Below, in pieces: positions 50,255 through 59,848 of a stretch of DNA of 64,000 nucleotides. Numbering within the stretch: the stretch's first letter is position 1; each line of letters starts with the position of its first letter. The notes under the pieces are model-generated. The model ran no database searches, was not told the DNA's origin, and saw nothing but the letters and a program-made list of their open reading frames with translations. A program made the translations under genes and the position numbers. The stretch covers positions 124,001-188,000 of the forward strand of contig NZ_JAELYA010000009.1 in the NCBI RefSeq assembly GCF_017589465.1, written 5' to 3'. This DNA comes from Pseudomonas schmalbachii (lineage in GTDB: Bacteria > Pseudomonadota > Gammaproteobacteria > Pseudomonadales > Pseudomonadaceae).

Positions 50255-51679
50255 TTAGTGCTTGAACATCACGTGGCGGACCAGGGTGTAATCCTCCAGG
50301 CCATACATGGACATGTCCTTGCCATAGCCCGAGTGCTTGGTGCCGCCGTGCGGCATCTCGCTGACCAGCATGAAGTGGGTGTTCACCCAGGTGCAGCCGT
50401 ACTGCAGGCGCGCGGCCAGGCGGTGGGCGCGGCCGATGTCGCTGGTCCACACCGAGGAGGCCAGGCCGTAGTCGGAGTCGTTGGCGAAGGACAGCGCCTG
50501 CGCTTCGTCGTCGAACTCGGTGACGGTGACCACCGGGCCGAAGATTTCGCGGCGGACCACTTCGTCGTCCTGGCGGGCGCCGGCCAGGACGGTCGGCTCG
50601 AAGAAGAAGCCCGCACGGTCGGCGCGCTTGCCGCCGGTGACCACTTCGATGTGCGGCACCTGGCGGGCGCGCTCGACGAAGCCGATCACGCGCTCCAGAT
50701 GCTGCTCGGTGATGACCGGGCCGAGTTCGGTCTGCGGATCGTCCTGCTCGCCGTACTTGATGCTGGCGACCGCTTCGCCGAGCTTCTGCACGAACTTGGC
50801 GTAGATGCCCTTCTGCGCGTAGATGCGGCAGGCGGCGGTGCAGTCCTGGCCGGCGTTGTAGAAGCCGAAGGTGCGGATGCCTTCCACGGCGGCGTCGATG
50901 TCGGCGTCGTCGAAGATGATCACCGGGGCCTTGCCGCCCAGTTCCATGTGCATGCGCTTAACGGTGTCGGCGGTGCCGGAGATGATGCGGCTGCCGGTGG
51001 CGACCGAGCCGGTGAGGGAGACCATGCGCACTTTCGGGTGGGTGGTCAGCGGCTCGCCAACGGTCGGGCCACGGCCGAAGACCATGTTCACCACGCCGGC
51101 CGGGAAGATGCCGGCGATAAGCTCGGCCAGACGCAGGGCGGTCAGCGGCGTCTGCTCGGATGGCTTGAGCACCACGGTGTTACCGGCGGCCAGCGCCGGA
51201 CCGAGTTTCCACGCCACCATCATCAGCGGGTAGTTCCACGGCGCGATGGAGGCGACCACGCCCACCGGGTCGCGGCGAATCATCGAGGTGTGGCCCGGCA
51301 GGTATTCACCGGCGGCGGAACCCTGCAGGCAGCGGCTGGCGCCGGCGAAGAAGCGGAACACGTCGGCGATGGCCGGCAGCTCGTCATTCAGCGCGGCGGC
51401 GTAGGGCTTGCCGCAGTTGTTCGATTCCAGGCGGGCCAGCTCTTCGGCGTTGGCGTCGATGGCGTCGGCCAGCTTGAGCAGCAACAGGGAACGGTCTTTC
51501 GGCGCGGTCTGCGACCAGCTGTCGAAGGCGGCATCGGCGGCCTGGACGGCGGCGTCGACCTGGGCGGCGGTGGCTTCGGCGATTTCCACCAGGGTGGTGC
51601 CCAGCGAGGGGTTCAGGACGGCGAGTTTCTCGCCTTCGCCGGCGACCAGTTGGCCGTTGATCAGCAGTTTGGTTTGCAT
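50255..51679 (-). CDS. patD: Aminobutyraldehyde dehydrogenase (PatD-like)
   Basis: A 474-residue NAD-dependent aldehyde dehydrogenase, the exact length I recall for E. coli PatD/YdcW. The catalytic Cys lies in [17 protein letters not shown], the general-base Glu in [18 protein letters not shown], and the cofactor segment is [12 protein letters not shown]. The C-terminus [18 protein letters not shown] and [13 protein letters not shown] matches PatD closely. It oxidises 4-aminobutyraldehyde to GABA in polyamine breakdown. Start 51679 (MQTKLLING) has GAGG upstream. It sits between the YdcV permease and SpdH-like genes, in the E. coli ydcSTUV-patD order. Confidence 0.9.
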   Translation of the reverse strand: MQTKLLINGQLVAGEGEKLAVLNPSLGTTLVEIAEATAAQVDAAVQAADAAFDSWSQTAPKDRSLLLLKLADAIDANAEELARLESNNCGKPYAAALNDELPAIADVFRFFAGASRCLQGSAAGEYLPGHTSMIRRDPVGVVASIAPWNYPLMMVAWKLGPALAAGNTVVLKPSEQTPLTALRLAELIAGIFPAGVVNMVFGRGPTVGEPLTTHPKVRMVSLTGSVATGSRIISGTADTVKRMHMELGGKAPVIIFDDADIDAAVEGIRTFGFYNAGQDCTAACRIYAQKGIYAKFVQKLGEAVASIKYGEQDDPQTELGPVITEQHLERVIGFVERARQVPHIEVVTGGKRADRAGFFFEPTVLAGARQDDEVVRREIFGPVVTVTEFDDEAQALSFANDSDYGLASSVWTSDIGRAHRLAARLQYGCTWVNTHFMLVSEMPHGGTKHSGYGKDMSMYGLEDYTLVRHVMFKH

Positions 51680-51786
51680 GGGGAGGTCCTCTATTTCAGG
51701 GGTGAGGTGCAAATTCGCATCGTTTCTTGCTTGGCAGGCCTGCCGGAGAGGGGGCCTGGGGGGTTCTGTTGTTTCAGTGCCGTGCG

Positions 51787-51877
51787 GCCCTCACCCCAGC
51801 CCTCTCCCAAGGGGAGAGGGGGCAGTCCGCTGCACGGTCATCCCCTCTCCCTCCGGGAGAGGGTTAGGGTGAGGGGG
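51787..51877. repeat. Palindromic repeat, CCCTCACCC family, copy 2
   Basis: The same arms as the element at 231-349 (CCCTCACCCCAGCCCTCTCC ... GAGGGTTAGGGTGAGGG), with hairpins CTCCCaaGGGGAG and CTCCctccGGGAG. It separates patD from the ydcV permease gene and may uncouple their expression. Confidence 0.75.
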
Positions 51878-51893
51878 CCGCACGGCACCCAAG

Positions 51894-52700
51894 TCACTTC
51901 CCGCTCCCCGCCACGCCCTCGCCACCCTTGGTCAGGTAGTAGGCGCCGAGGATCGGCAGCATGGTCACGAGCATCACCAGCATGGCGACCACGTTGGTCA
52001 CCGGCACGTCGCGCGGGCGGCTGAGCTGGTTGAGCAGCCAGATCGGCAGGGTGCGTTCGTGGCCGGCGGTGAAGGTGGTGACGATGATCTCGTCGAACGA
52101 CAGGGCGAACGCCAGCATGCCGCCGGCCAGCAGCGCCGAGCCGAGGTTCGGCAGGATCACGTGGCGGAAGGTCTGCCAGCCGTCGGCGCCGAGGTCCATC
52201 GAGGCTTCGATCAGACTGTGCGAGGTGCGGCGGAAGCGCGCGATCACGTTGTTGTAGACGATCACCACGCAGAAGGTCGCGTGGCCGATGACGATGGTCA
52301 GCATCCCCGGCTCGATGCCGAGGGTCTTGAACGCCGAGAGCAGCGCGATGCCTGTGATGATGCCGGGCAGGGCGATCGGCAGGATCAGCATCAGCGAGAT
52401 GCCTTCCTTGCCGAAGAAGTCCCGGCGGTACAGCGCGGCGGCGGCCAGCGTGCCGAGGATCATGGCGATCAGCGTGGCGATGCACGCCACCTGCGCCGAC
52501 AGCTTGATCGCTTCGAGCACGTCCGGACGGGCGAAGGCGATGCTGAACCACTTCAGGGTGAAGCCCTGCGGCGGGAAGCTGAACGCCGCGTCCTCGGTGT
52601 TGAAGGCGTACATGAAGATGATCAGGATCGGGAAGTGCAGGAACACCAGCCCGCCCCAGGCCGCCAGTTTCAGGCCCCAGGAACTTTTCTCAGAGTGCAT
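51894..52700 (-). CDS. ydcV: Polyamine-type ABC transporter permease (YdcV/PotI-like)
   Basis: A 268-residue permease with six predicted helices. The EAA-loop for ATPase contact reads [20 protein letters not shown]. The N-terminal [20 protein letters not shown] is typical of PotC/PotI proteins. It pairs with the YdcU-like permease to form the inner-membrane channel. The start overlaps the ydcU end by 11 bases. Confidence 0.88.
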   Translation of the reverse strand: MHSEKSSWGLKLAAWGGLVFLHFPILIIFMYAFNTEDAAFSFPPQGFTLKWFSIAFARPDVLEAIKLSAQVACIATLIAMILGTLAAAALYRRDFFGKEGISLMLILPIALPGIITGIALLSAFKTLGIEPGMLTIVIGHATFCVVIVYNNVIARFRRTSHSLIEASMDLGADGWQTFRHVILPNLGSALLAGGMLAFALSFDEIIVTTFTAGHERTLPIWLLNQLSRPRDVPVTNVVAMLVMLVTMLPILGAYYLTKGGEGVAGSGK

Positions 52701-53640
52701 CGAAGGCCCCCAGACGTTTCACGACGGACAGGTAGATGGCGATCAGCACGATCGGCACCAGGGTGAAGGCGGCGGCCATCGGCATGTTGCCGATCGCGCC
52801 CTGCTGGGCGTAGACCATGCTGCCGATGTAGTAGCCCGGCGGGCCGACCAGTTGCGGGACGATGAAGTCGCCGAGGGTCAGCGAGAAGGTGAAGATCGAG
52901 CCGGCGGCGATGCCCGGGATCGACAGCGGCAGGATCACCTGCATGAACGTCTGCCGCGGGTGCGCGCCAAGGTCGGCGGAGGCCTGCAGCAGCGACGGCG
53001 GCAGGCGCTCCAGGGCGGCCTGGATCGGCAGGATCATGAACGGCAGCCAGATGTAGACGAACACCAGGAAGCGCCCCAGGTGCGAGGTCGACAGGGTGTT
53101 GCCGCCCACGCCCGGCATGCCCAGCAGCAGGTTCAGCACGGGTTCCAGCCCCAGCTTCTGGACGAACCACATGGCCACGCCGCCTTTCGCCAGCAGCAGG
53201 GTCCAGGCGTAGGCCTTGACGATGTAGCTGGCCCACATCGGCATCATCACCGCGATGTAGAAGAACGCCTTGGTCTTGCCCGTGGTGTAGCGCGCCATGT
53301 AGTAGGCGATCGGGAAGGCCAGCGCGCCGGCGGCGATGGACACGGCGACGGCCATGGCCACGGTGCGCAGGATGATGTCGTAGTTGGCCGGGTTGAGCAG
53401 GGCGGCGAAGTTGGCCCAGGTCAGGTCCGGCGTCACCGTCATGGTGAAGTCGTCGAAGGTGTAGAAGCCTTGCCACAGCAGGGTCAGCAGCGAGCCCAGG
53501 TAGATCGCGCCGAACCACAGCAGCGGCGGCACCAGCAGCAGCGAGAGGTACAGCGTCGGCTTGCGGTAGAGCAGGTTGGACAGGCTGCGCAGCGGGCCGC
53601 TTGCTGCCTGCGGCCGTTCGGCCTTGAGTGTCAGTTCCAT
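52690..53640 (-). CDS. ydcU: Polyamine-type ABC transporter permease (YdcU/PotH-like)
   Basis: A 316-residue permease. The EAA-loop reads [20 protein letters not shown]. The membrane segments [20 protein letters not shown] and [20 protein letters not shown] fit PotB/PotH. The start at 53640 lies one base after the ydcT stop, and the tail overlaps ydcV, so the three are a tight operon. Confidence 0.88.
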   Translation of the reverse strand: MELTLKAERPQAASGPLRSLSNLLYRKPTLYLSLLLVPPLLWFGAIYLGSLLTLLWQGFYTFDDFTMTVTPDLTWANFAALLNPANYDIILRTVAMAVAVSIAAGALAFPIAYYMARYTTGKTKAFFYIAVMMPMWASYIVKAYAWTLLLAKGGVAMWFVQKLGLEPVLNLLLGMPGVGGNTLSTSHLGRFLVFVYIWLPFMILPIQAALERLPPSLLQASADLGAHPRQTFMQVILPLSIPGIAAGSIFTFSLTLGDFIVPQLVGPPGYYIGSMVYAQQGAIGNMPMAAAFTLVPIVLIAIYLSVVKRLGAFDAL

Positions 53641-53641
53641 C

Positions 53642-54670
53642 TCAGGCGTCCTCGCGCAGGGCCACCATGGCTTCGCGTGCCCAGCGGGCGGTGACGCGCT
53701 GGCCCGTCTGGTGGGCGCTGCCGGTTTCGGTCCACTGGCTGTTGGCCTGGCTCACGCAGAAGTTCTGGCCGTTGTCGAGGCGGATCTCGTAGCGGGTCGC
53801 CGCGCCCTGGTACTGGATGTCGTGCAGCAGGCCGCTGATCTCCACGTCCGAGGCATTGCGCTCGCCGTTGGCGAAGCGGATGTGCTCGGGGCGGATGGAG
53901 AACGGCTGTGCGCTGCCGCTGACCTGCGCCGCCAGGTCGCCGCGCAGCACGTTGGAGGTGCCGACGAACTCCGCCACGAACGGCGTGGCCGGCTTCATGT
54001 ACAGGTTGCGCGGGGTGTCGACCTGCTCGATGCGGCCCTTGTTGAACACCGCCACGCGGTCGGACATGGACAGCGCTTCGCTCTGGTCATGGGTGACGAA
54101 GATGAAGGTGATGCCAAGCTGGCGCTGCAGCTTCTTCAGCTCGCTCTGCATCTGTTCGCGCAGCTTGAGATCGAGGGCGCCGAGTGGTTCGTCGAGCAGC
54201 AGCACGCGCGGACGATTGACCAGAGCACGGGCCAGGGCGACGCGCTGACGCTGGCCGCCGGACAGCTGCGCCGGCTTGCGCGAGCCGTAGCCGCCGAGGG
54301 CGACCATGCCGAGGGCTTCCTCGGCGCGGGCCAGGCGCTCGGCCTTGGCAATGCCTTTCACTTTCAGGCCGTAGGCGACGTTCTCCAGCACGTTCATGTG
54401 CGGGAACAGCGCGTAGTCCTGGAACACGGTGTTGACGTCGCGCTGGTACGGCGGCAGGCCGGCTGCTTCCTCGCCGTGGATGCGGATGGAGCCGGAAGTC
54501 GGTTGCTCGAAGCCGGCGATCAGGCGCAGGCAGGTGGTCTTGCCCGAGCCCGACGGGCCGAGCATGGAGAAGAATTCGCCATCCTTGATGTCGATGGACA
54601 CCCGGTCAACGGCCTTCACCTCGCCGAACTGGCGGGAGACCTGGGTGAACTGAACAGCGGGAGTGGTCAT
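53642..54670 (-). CDS. ydcT: Polyamine-type ABC transporter ATPase (YdcT/PotA-like)
   Basis: A 342-residue ATPase. Walker A is GPSGSGKTTCLRLIAGFEQP at about residues 38-57, signature LSGGQRQRVALARAL, Walker B VLLLDEPLGALD and switch FVTHDQSEALSMSDR. A C-terminal TOBE domain covers about 265-340 (ISGLLHDIQYQGAATRYEIR). It drives import through YdcU and YdcV. ATG 54670 has GGAG eight bases upstream; longer frames are not supported. Confidence 0.92.
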   Translation of the reverse strand: MTTPAVQFTQVSRQFGEVKAVDRVSIDIKDGEFFSMLGPSGSGKTTCLRLIAGFEQPTSGSIRIHGEEAAGLPPYQRDVNTVFQDYALFPHMNVLENVAYGLKVKGIAKAERLARAEEALGMVALGGYGSRKPAQLSGGQRQRVALARALVNRPRVLLLDEPLGALDLKLREQMQSELKKLQRQLGITFIFVTHDQSEALSMSDRVAVFNKGRIEQVDTPRNLYMKPATPFVAEFVGTSNVLRGDLAAQVSGSAQPFSIRPEHIRFANGERNASDVEISGLLHDIQYQGAATRYEIRLDNGQNFCVSQANSQWTETGSAHQTGQRVTARWAREAMVALREDA

Positions 54671-54761
54671 GGGTAACGCTCCAGGGGCGGAAATTCGGCG
54701 TGCGAAGGTCCTGCCCGAATAGAAATCGGGTGAAACGAAGAGAGAAGGTCGTTCGGGGAGG

Positions 54762-54823
54762 CGTAGGGCGGGTGCAACCCGCCATTGCGGGCGTTCCCAT
54801 TGGCGGGTTGCACCCGCCCTACG
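54762..54823. repeat. Palindromic repeat, family C (copy C2), inside the transporter operon
   Basis: CGTAGGGCGGGTGCAACCCG is mirrored by CGGGTTGCACCCGCCCTACGG. It lies four bases after the ydcS stop and 92 bases before ydcT. Such a hairpin could let the substrate-binding protein be made in excess over the rest of the transporter, as is common in ABC operons. Confidence 0.8.
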
Positions 54824-54827
54824 GTGT

Positions 54828-55961
54828 TTACCTGCCGCCCATGATCCCGATGTAATCCTGGGTCCAGCGGCTATAGGGGACAAACTTGCCGCCCTCGGCC
54901 TGCGGGGTCTTCCAGAAGGCGATCTTGTCGAACTGCTCGAAACCATTGGTGGCGCAGCCTTCCGCGCCGAGCAGGGTGCTGGCCTTGCAGCCTTCCGGCA
55001 CCGCCGGCACCGAGCCGAACCAGGCGGCCAGGTCGCCCTGGACCTTCGGCTCCAGCGACCAGTTCATCCACTTGTAGGCGCAGTTCGGGTGCGCGGCCTC
55101 GGCGTGCAGCATGGTGGTGTCGGCCCAGCCGGTGACGCCTTCCTTCGGGAACGCGGTGGCGATCGGCTGGCCTTCGGCCTTCAGCGCGTTGGCCTGGTAC
55201 GGCCAGGCGCTGGAGGCGGCCACGCCTTCGTTCTTGAAGTCGCTCATCTGCACGGTGGTGTCGTGCCAGTAGCGGTGGATCAGGTCGTGCTGCTTGCGCA
55301 GCAGTTCGATCACGGCGCCGTACTGTTCTTCGTTCAGCTGATAGGGATCGGTGATGCCTAGTGCCGGCTGGGTCGCCTTCAGGTACAGCGCGGCGTCGGC
55401 GATGTAGATCGGGCCGTCGTAGGCCTGCACGCGGCCCTTGTTCGGCTTGCCGTCCGGCAGGTTCTCCGCGTCGAACACCACGGCCCAGCTGTCCGGCGCC
55501 TTGGGGAAGACCTTGGTGCTGTACATCAGCACGTTCGGGCCCCACTGGTACGGAGTGCCGTAGTGCTTGCCGTCGACGGTGTGCCAGGCGGCGTTCTGCA
55601 GGCGCTCGTCCACGGTCTTCCAGTTCGGGATCAGGGAAACGTCGACCGGCTGCACGCGCTTGCCGTAGATCAGGCGCAGGGAAGCGTCGCCCGATGCGGT
55701 CACCAGGTCATAGCCGCCCTTGGCCATCAGGCTGACCATTTCGTCCGAGGTGGCGGCGGTCTTCACGTTGACCTTGCAGCCGGTTTCCTTCTCGAACCCG
55801 GTCACCCAGTCGTAGTTCTTGTCGCTGTCGCCGCGTTCGATGTAGCCGGGCCAGGCGACGATGTCGAGGCGGCCTTCGCCGGGGCCGACTTCGGCTGCCT
55901 GCACGCCGGCGGAAGCCAGCAGGGCGGTGGTGATGGCGCTGAGCAGAGCGATCTTGCGCAT
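54828..55961 (-). CDS. ydcS: Polyamine-type periplasmic binding protein (YdcS/PotF-like)
   Basis: A 377-residue protein with a signal peptide (MRKIALLSAITTALLASAGV, cleaved near QAA). The mature part has the PotD/PotF fold: RLDIVAWPGYIERGDSDKNY, DLVTASGDASLRLIYGKRVQ, YGTPYQWGPNVLMY and VTGWADTTMLHAEAAHPNCA. It captures a polyamine-like substrate in the periplasm for YdcTUV. First gene of the ydcSTUV-patD order. The exact polyamine is not decidable; SpdH nearby points to spermidine. Confidence 0.9.
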   Translation of the reverse strand: MRKIALLSAITTALLASAGVQAAEVGPGEGRLDIVAWPGYIERGDSDKNYDWVTGFEKETGCKVNVKTAATSDEMVSLMAKGGYDLVTASGDASLRLIYGKRVQPVDVSLIPNWKTVDERLQNAAWHTVDGKHYGTPYQWGPNVLMYSTKVFPKAPDSWAVVFDAENLPDGKPNKGRVQAYDGPIYIADAALYLKATQPALGITDPYQLNEEQYGAVIELLRKQHDLIHRYWHDTTVQMSDFKNEGVAASSAWPYQANALKAEGQPIATAFPKEGVTGWADTTMLHAEAAHPNCAYKWMNWSLEPKVQGDLAAWFGSVPAVPEGCKASTLLGAEGCATNGFEQFDKIAFWKTPQAEGGKFVPYSRWTQDYIGIMGGR

Positions 55962-56079
55962 GTTCAGGTTTCCCTTGTTGTTGTCTCTATTGGTGGGGCA
56001 GTGATCAATCGAGCAACTGATTTCTAGTTATTCCCGGCTCGCACCGGGGGTGTCTCAATCTCCCGGCCCTCGCCGGGGT

Positions 56080-57588
56080 TCAACCCAAATCCCGGCCGTG
56101 CCGCGCCATGATGTGGCGCACCACGCTGTAGTCCTGCAGCGAATCGCTGGACAGGTCCTTGCCGTAACCCGAGCGCTTCAGCCCGCCATGCGGCATCTCG
56201 CTGGCGAGCATGAAATGCGTGTTGATCCAGGTGCAGCCGTACTGCAGGCGATTGGCGATCTGCAGCGCCTTGTCGAGGTTCTGCGTCCACACCGAGGAAG
56301 CCAGGCCGTATTCGGAATCGTTGGCCCAGTCCACCGCCTGCTCCAGTTCGTCGAAACGGGTCACGGTGACCACCGGACCGAACACTTCGCGCTGGACGAT
56401 CTCGTCCTGCTGCTTGCAGCCGGCCAGCAGGGTCGGCTGGTAGTAGAAGCCGGGACCGGAGTGCACGGCGGCGCCGGTGATGCGTTCGATGTGCGGCTGG
56501 CCGAGGGCGCGTTCGACGAAGCTGGCCACGCGGTCGCGCTGGCGGGCGGTGATCAGCGGGCTGATCTCGTTGTCCTGGTCGCGCTTGCGGGCGAAGCGGA
56601 TGCTGCCGACGGCGTCGCCCAACTCGGCCACCAGACGGTCGTGGATGCCGGCCTGGGCGTAGATGCGGCAGGCGGCGGTGCAGTCCTGGCCGGCGTTGTA
56701 GTAGCCGTGGGTGCGCACGCCCTGCACCACGGCGTCGATGTCGGCGTCGTTGCAGACGATCACCGGGGCCTTGCCGCCCAGTTCCAGATGGGTGCGCTTG
56801 AGGGTGCGGGCGGCAGCCTGGAGGATCTTCTGGCCGGTGACGATATCGCCGGTGAGCGACACCATGCGCACCTTCGGATGGCTGACCAACTGACTGCCGA
56901 CGCTCTCGCCGCCGCCACTGACGATATTGATCACGCCGGGCGGGAGGATTTCCGCCAGCGCCGGCGCCAGTACCAGCACCGACAGCGGGGTGTGTTCGGA
57001 TGGCTTGAAGACCACGGTGTTGCCGGCGGCCAGCGCCGGGGCGATCTTCCACGCGGCCATCATCAGCGGGTAGTTCCACGGCGCGATGGAGGCGACCACG
57101 CCGAGCGGGTCGCGGCGTACCATGCTGGTGTGACCGGGCACGTACTCGCCGGCGAGCTGGCCCTGCTGGCAACGCACCGCGCCAGCGAAGAAACGGAACA
57201 CGTCGGCGGTGGCGGGAACGTCGTCCTGCCGCGCCAGATGCAGCGGCTTGCCGCAGTTCAGGGCTTCCAGGCGGGCGAGGGAATCGGCGCGCTTGTCGAT
57301 GGCATCGGCGATGGCGAGAAGTGCGGCGGAGCGCTGCGCGGGAGTGGTGCGCGACCAGCCGGGGAAGGCGCGCTGGGCGGACTCGACGGCCTGGGTGACC
57401 TGTTCGATGGAGGCTTCGGCGATGGAAACCAGGGTTTCGCCGGTGGCCGGATTGAAGATCGGCTCGACCAGGCCCTGGCCGACCACCAACTGACCGTCGA
57501 TCAGCAGTTCGGTATGCAGGGTAGGGATGCTGGCGGCGCCGGTCATCTTGGGAGCTCTTTTCTTCTCGGTCTTGTTTTCGGGGGCCAT
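56080..57588 (-). CDS. Second PatD-like aldehyde dehydrogenase
   Basis: A 502-residue paralogue of the dehydrogenase at 50255. The catalytic Cys is in [19 protein letters not shown], Glu in [20 protein letters not shown], and the tail is [20 protein letters not shown]. It has an extra basic N-terminal stretch of about 25 residues ([16 protein letters not shown]) that is not a clean signal peptide. A shorter start at 57546 (MTGAAS) is possible, but GGAG supports 57588. Substrate probably overlaps with 4-aminobutyraldehyde or the related 3-aminopropanal. It is encoded between a LysR gene and ydcS. Confidence 0.87.
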   Translation of the reverse strand: MAPENKTEKKRAPKMTGAASIPTLHTELLIDGQLVVGQGLVEPIFNPATGETLVSIAEASIEQVTQAVESAQRAFPGWSRTTPAQRSAALLAIADAIDKRADSLARLEALNCGKPLHLARQDDVPATADVFRFFAGAVRCQQGQLAGEYVPGHTSMVRRDPLGVVASIAPWNYPLMMAAWKIAPALAAGNTVVFKPSEHTPLSVLVLAPALAEILPPGVINIVSGGGESVGSQLVSHPKVRMVSLTGDIVTGQKILQAAARTLKRTHLELGGKAPVIVCNDADIDAVVQGVRTHGYYNAGQDCTAACRIYAQAGIHDRLVAELGDAVGSIRFARKRDQDNEISPLITARQRDRVASFVERALGQPHIERITGAAVHSGPGFYYQPTLLAGCKQQDEIVQREVFGPVVTVTRFDELEQAVDWANDSEYGLASSVWTQNLDKALQIANRLQYGCTWINTHFMLASEMPHGGLKRSGYGKDLSSDSLQDYSVVRHIMARHGRDLG

Positions 57589-57697
57589 GTGCGTGCTCCG
57601 GAAGGGGTAATGCCCGGAACGGCCCTTTTGTATGCAGCGAGAGACTAGATTCCGGGCGTGAGGTCGACAAATTCTAAATACTGAAAGCAGCGTTCGA

Positions 57698-58609
57698 TTA
57701 AATCGAAAGCCTGCGGTTGTTCGGCTGTTCGCGGGCGACGGTGATGAACGGGTCCACCAGCGCCGGCCGCGCGGTGCCACGGCGCCAGGCGAGGCCGACA
57801 TCCAGCGGCTCGCTGAGGTCCACCAGCGGGCGCGCTTCGATGATGTCGCCCTCCAGCGACCAGGGGCGGTAGGTCATGTCCGGCTGGATCGACAGGCCGA
57901 GGCCGGCGGCCACCAGGCTTCGCACCGCTTCCACCGACGCCGTGCGCAGCGTTACCTGCGGCGACATCCCCGCCCGCGACCAGATGCGCTGGGTGTGCAG
58001 GCCCATCTCGTCGGCGTTCAACTGGATCAGCGGCTCGCCGGCGACGTCGGCGAGGCCGATGCTGTCGCGTTCCAGCAGCGGATGCTGGGGCGGCAGCCAG
58101 AGGCGGTGCGGCGAGTGGGTCAGCACCTCGGTCTGCAGCGCGTGGCGGTCTTCCAGGTTGGACAGGATCAGCACGCCGACATCGATCTCGCCGGCCACCA
58201 GCAGGTGTTCTATATAAGGACGCTCATCCTCCACCACGCGGGTCCGCACATTGGGATAGGCGCGCTGGAAGCGGGTGATCAGGTCGGCCAGGTAATAGCC
58301 GGCGACCAGACTGGACACGCCGATGGTCAGGCTGCCGGCGACCTGGTCGGTGCTCTGCTGCAGGCTGCGCTTGGCGTTCTCCACGGTGGCGAGGATCAGA
58401 TGCGCCTGGCGCAGGAACTGGTGACCCTGGTGGGTCAGGGTCATGCCCTTGGCGTGACGGTCGAACAGGCGCACGCCGATTTCCTCTTCCAGCTGCTGGA
58501 TGGCCAGGGTCAGGGTCGACTGCGAAATGAACACCGCCTGCGCTGCGGCGGAGATCGAGCCGGTCTCGGCGACGGCGATGAAGTGGCGGATCTGGCGGAG
58601 GGTCATCAT
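57698..58609 (-). CDS. LysR-family regulator, probably of the polyamine cluster
   Basis: A 303-residue protein. Helix-turn-helix at about 1-60: [20 protein letters not shown] and [20 protein letters not shown]. The effector domain contains [20 protein letters not shown]. Two adjacent ATGs (58609 and 58606) compete and no good ribosome site is visible. It is the first gene of the run leading to the aldehyde dehydrogenase and ydcSTUV on the same strand, so local control is plausible. Confidence 0.88.
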   Translation of the reverse strand: MMTLRQIRHFIAVAETGSISAAAQAVFISQSTLTLAIQQLEEEIGVRLFDRHAKGMTLTHQGHQFLRQAHLILATVENAKRSLQQSTDQVAGSLTIGVSSLVAGYYLADLITRFQRAYPNVRTRVVEDERPYIEHLLVAGEIDVGVLILSNLEDRHALQTEVLTHSPHRLWLPPQHPLLERDSIGLADVAGEPLIQLNADEMGLHTQRIWSRAGMSPQVTLRTASVEAVRSLVAAGLGLSIQPDMTYRPWSLEGDIIEARPLVDLSEPLDVGLAWRRGTARPALVDPFITVAREQPNNRRLSI

Positions 58610-58691
58610 GGCGGAAACTGCCGGTTTGCTGACTGAATTTTCAGAAAGTCTATAAGAGCATTCGGTTTTTACGAATAGAGTCCGATGTTTC

Positions 58692-58775
58692 CGTAGGTTG
58701 GCGCTGAGCTTGCGAAGCCCAACGGTGCTACATGCGGCGGATGTTGGGCTTCGCTGCGCTCTGCGCCAACCTACG
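58692..58775. repeat. REP-like palindrome, family A (copy A6)
   Basis: CGTAGGTTGGCGCTGAGCTT is mirrored by a slightly changed right arm CTCTGCGCCAACCTACG, with GCGAAGCCCAAC/GTTGGGCTTCGC inside. The 58610-59066 gap holds this element, the two hairpins listed next and no gene. Confidence 0.85.
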
Positions 58776-58800
58776 GTGCCATGCACGAGTGCAAGGCGGC

Positions 58801-58824
58801 GCACCCACGCAGGATCGTGGGTGC
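58801..58824. repeat. Short hairpin GCACCCACG/CGTGGGTGC
   Basis: A perfect nine-base stem with a six-base loop between two larger repeats. There is no T-run, so it is probably part of the repeat cluster rather than a terminator. Confidence 0.55.
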
Positions 58825-58860
58825 GATCTGGAATGCGAATGCTCCGGCAGCGCCATCCTC

Positions 58861-58952
58861 TGTAGGAGCCAGCTTGCTGGCGATCAACCGTACTCACCGG
58901 CTGGCAGGGTGTGGGATGGATACACTGGATCGCCAGCAAGCTGGCTCCTACA
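58861..58952. repeat. REP-like palindrome, TGTAGGAGCCAGCTTGCTGG type (copy B5)
   Basis: TGTAGGAGCCAGCTTGCTGG is mirrored exactly by CCAGCAAGCTGGCTCCTACA, extended by CGATC/GATCG. The ends match family B but the inner arm is AGCTTGCT instead of AGCTCTGC. Confidence 0.85.
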
Positions 58953-59066
58953 GATCAGTGCCACGCCGAACCACCCCGCAATATCCCGAAGCACACTCAA
59001 TCACCTCATCTCTCCTCTCCGGTCTAGAGTCGAAATCTCGAATTTCCCCCGATAACGGAGAACGCC

Positions 59067-59768
59067 ATGAACACCCGCGGTCTGCTCGATCAGTTGCTCA
59101 AATCCGGCCAGGACCTGCTGCAGAACAAGGCCCCCGCCCAGAGCGGGCAGCAGGGCGGCGTCAGCAGTCAGCTCGGCAGCCTGCTTTCCGGCGCCGGGGG
59201 CGGCGCGCTGGCCGCCGGGGCGCTGGGGCTGCTGCTGGGCAGCAAGAAAGGCCGCAAGGTCGGCGGCCAGGTGCTGACCTACGGTGGTCTCGCCGCACTC
59301 GGCGTGCTCGCCTACAAGGCCTACGGCAACTGGCAGCGCCAGCAGGCCAGCGCGCCGCGCGGCGAGCCGCAGACCGTGGATCGCCTGCCGCCGGCGCAGG
59401 TCGAGCAGCACAGCCATGGGATCCTCCGCGCCATCGTCGCGGCGGCCAAGGCCGACGGGCATATCGACGATCGCGAACGGCAACTGATCGACGGCGAGAT
59501 CGCCAAGCTCACCAGCGACATCGAACTGCAGGGCTGGCTGGACCGCGAACTCGCCAAGCCGCTCGATCCGGCGGAAGTCGCGCGCGCCGCACAGAGCGAG
59601 GAAATGGCCGCCGAGATGTACCTGGCCAGCCTGCTGATGGTCGACGAGGAAAATTTCATGGAGCGCGCCTATCTCAACGAACTGTCCCGTCAGCTGAGCC
59701 TCGACGCCGGTCTCAAGGCCGAACTGGAAAGCCAGGCGAAAACGGCCTTGCAGCAGTTGCCGGCCTAA
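59067..59768 (+). CDS. DUF533 / TerB-like membrane protein 1
   Basis: A 233-residue protein. A Gly/Ala-rich membrane region lies at about 40-90 (GGGALAAGALGLLLGSKKGR, VLTYGGLAALGVLAYKAYGN). The C-terminal TerB-like domain covers about 115-230 (AIVAAAKADGHIDDRERQLI, EEMAAEMYLASLLMVDEENF). TerB domains bind metal ions and occur in stress and tellurite-resistance proteins; this variant is uncharacterised. It has a paralogue 80 bases downstream, evidently from a tandem duplication. Confidence 0.85.
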   Translation: MNTRGLLDQLLKSGQDLLQNKAPAQSGQQGGVSSQLGSLLSGAGGGALAAGALGLLLGSKKGRKVGGQVLTYGGLAALGVLAYKAYGNWQRQQASAPRGEPQTVDRLPPAQVEQHSHGILRAIVAAAKADGHIDDRERQLIDGEIAKLTSDIELQGWLDRELAKPLDPAEVARAAQSEEMAAEMYLASLLMVDEENFMERAYLNELSRQLSLDAGLKAELESQAKTALQQLPA

Positions 59769-59848
59769 CAGCCGGACGGTAATGGCGGAATCCCTCTCCG
59801 GGGCTATCGTTGCCTGACTGGCACGGTCGACACAGCGAGGGCGATGCC

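Noticed and set aside
51787-51877. The CCCTCACCC repeat as an intrinsic terminator of ydcV
   Set aside because: Its hairpins are not followed by a T-run on the minus strand, and the same element occurs at 231-349 in a different context. It is called as a repeat only.
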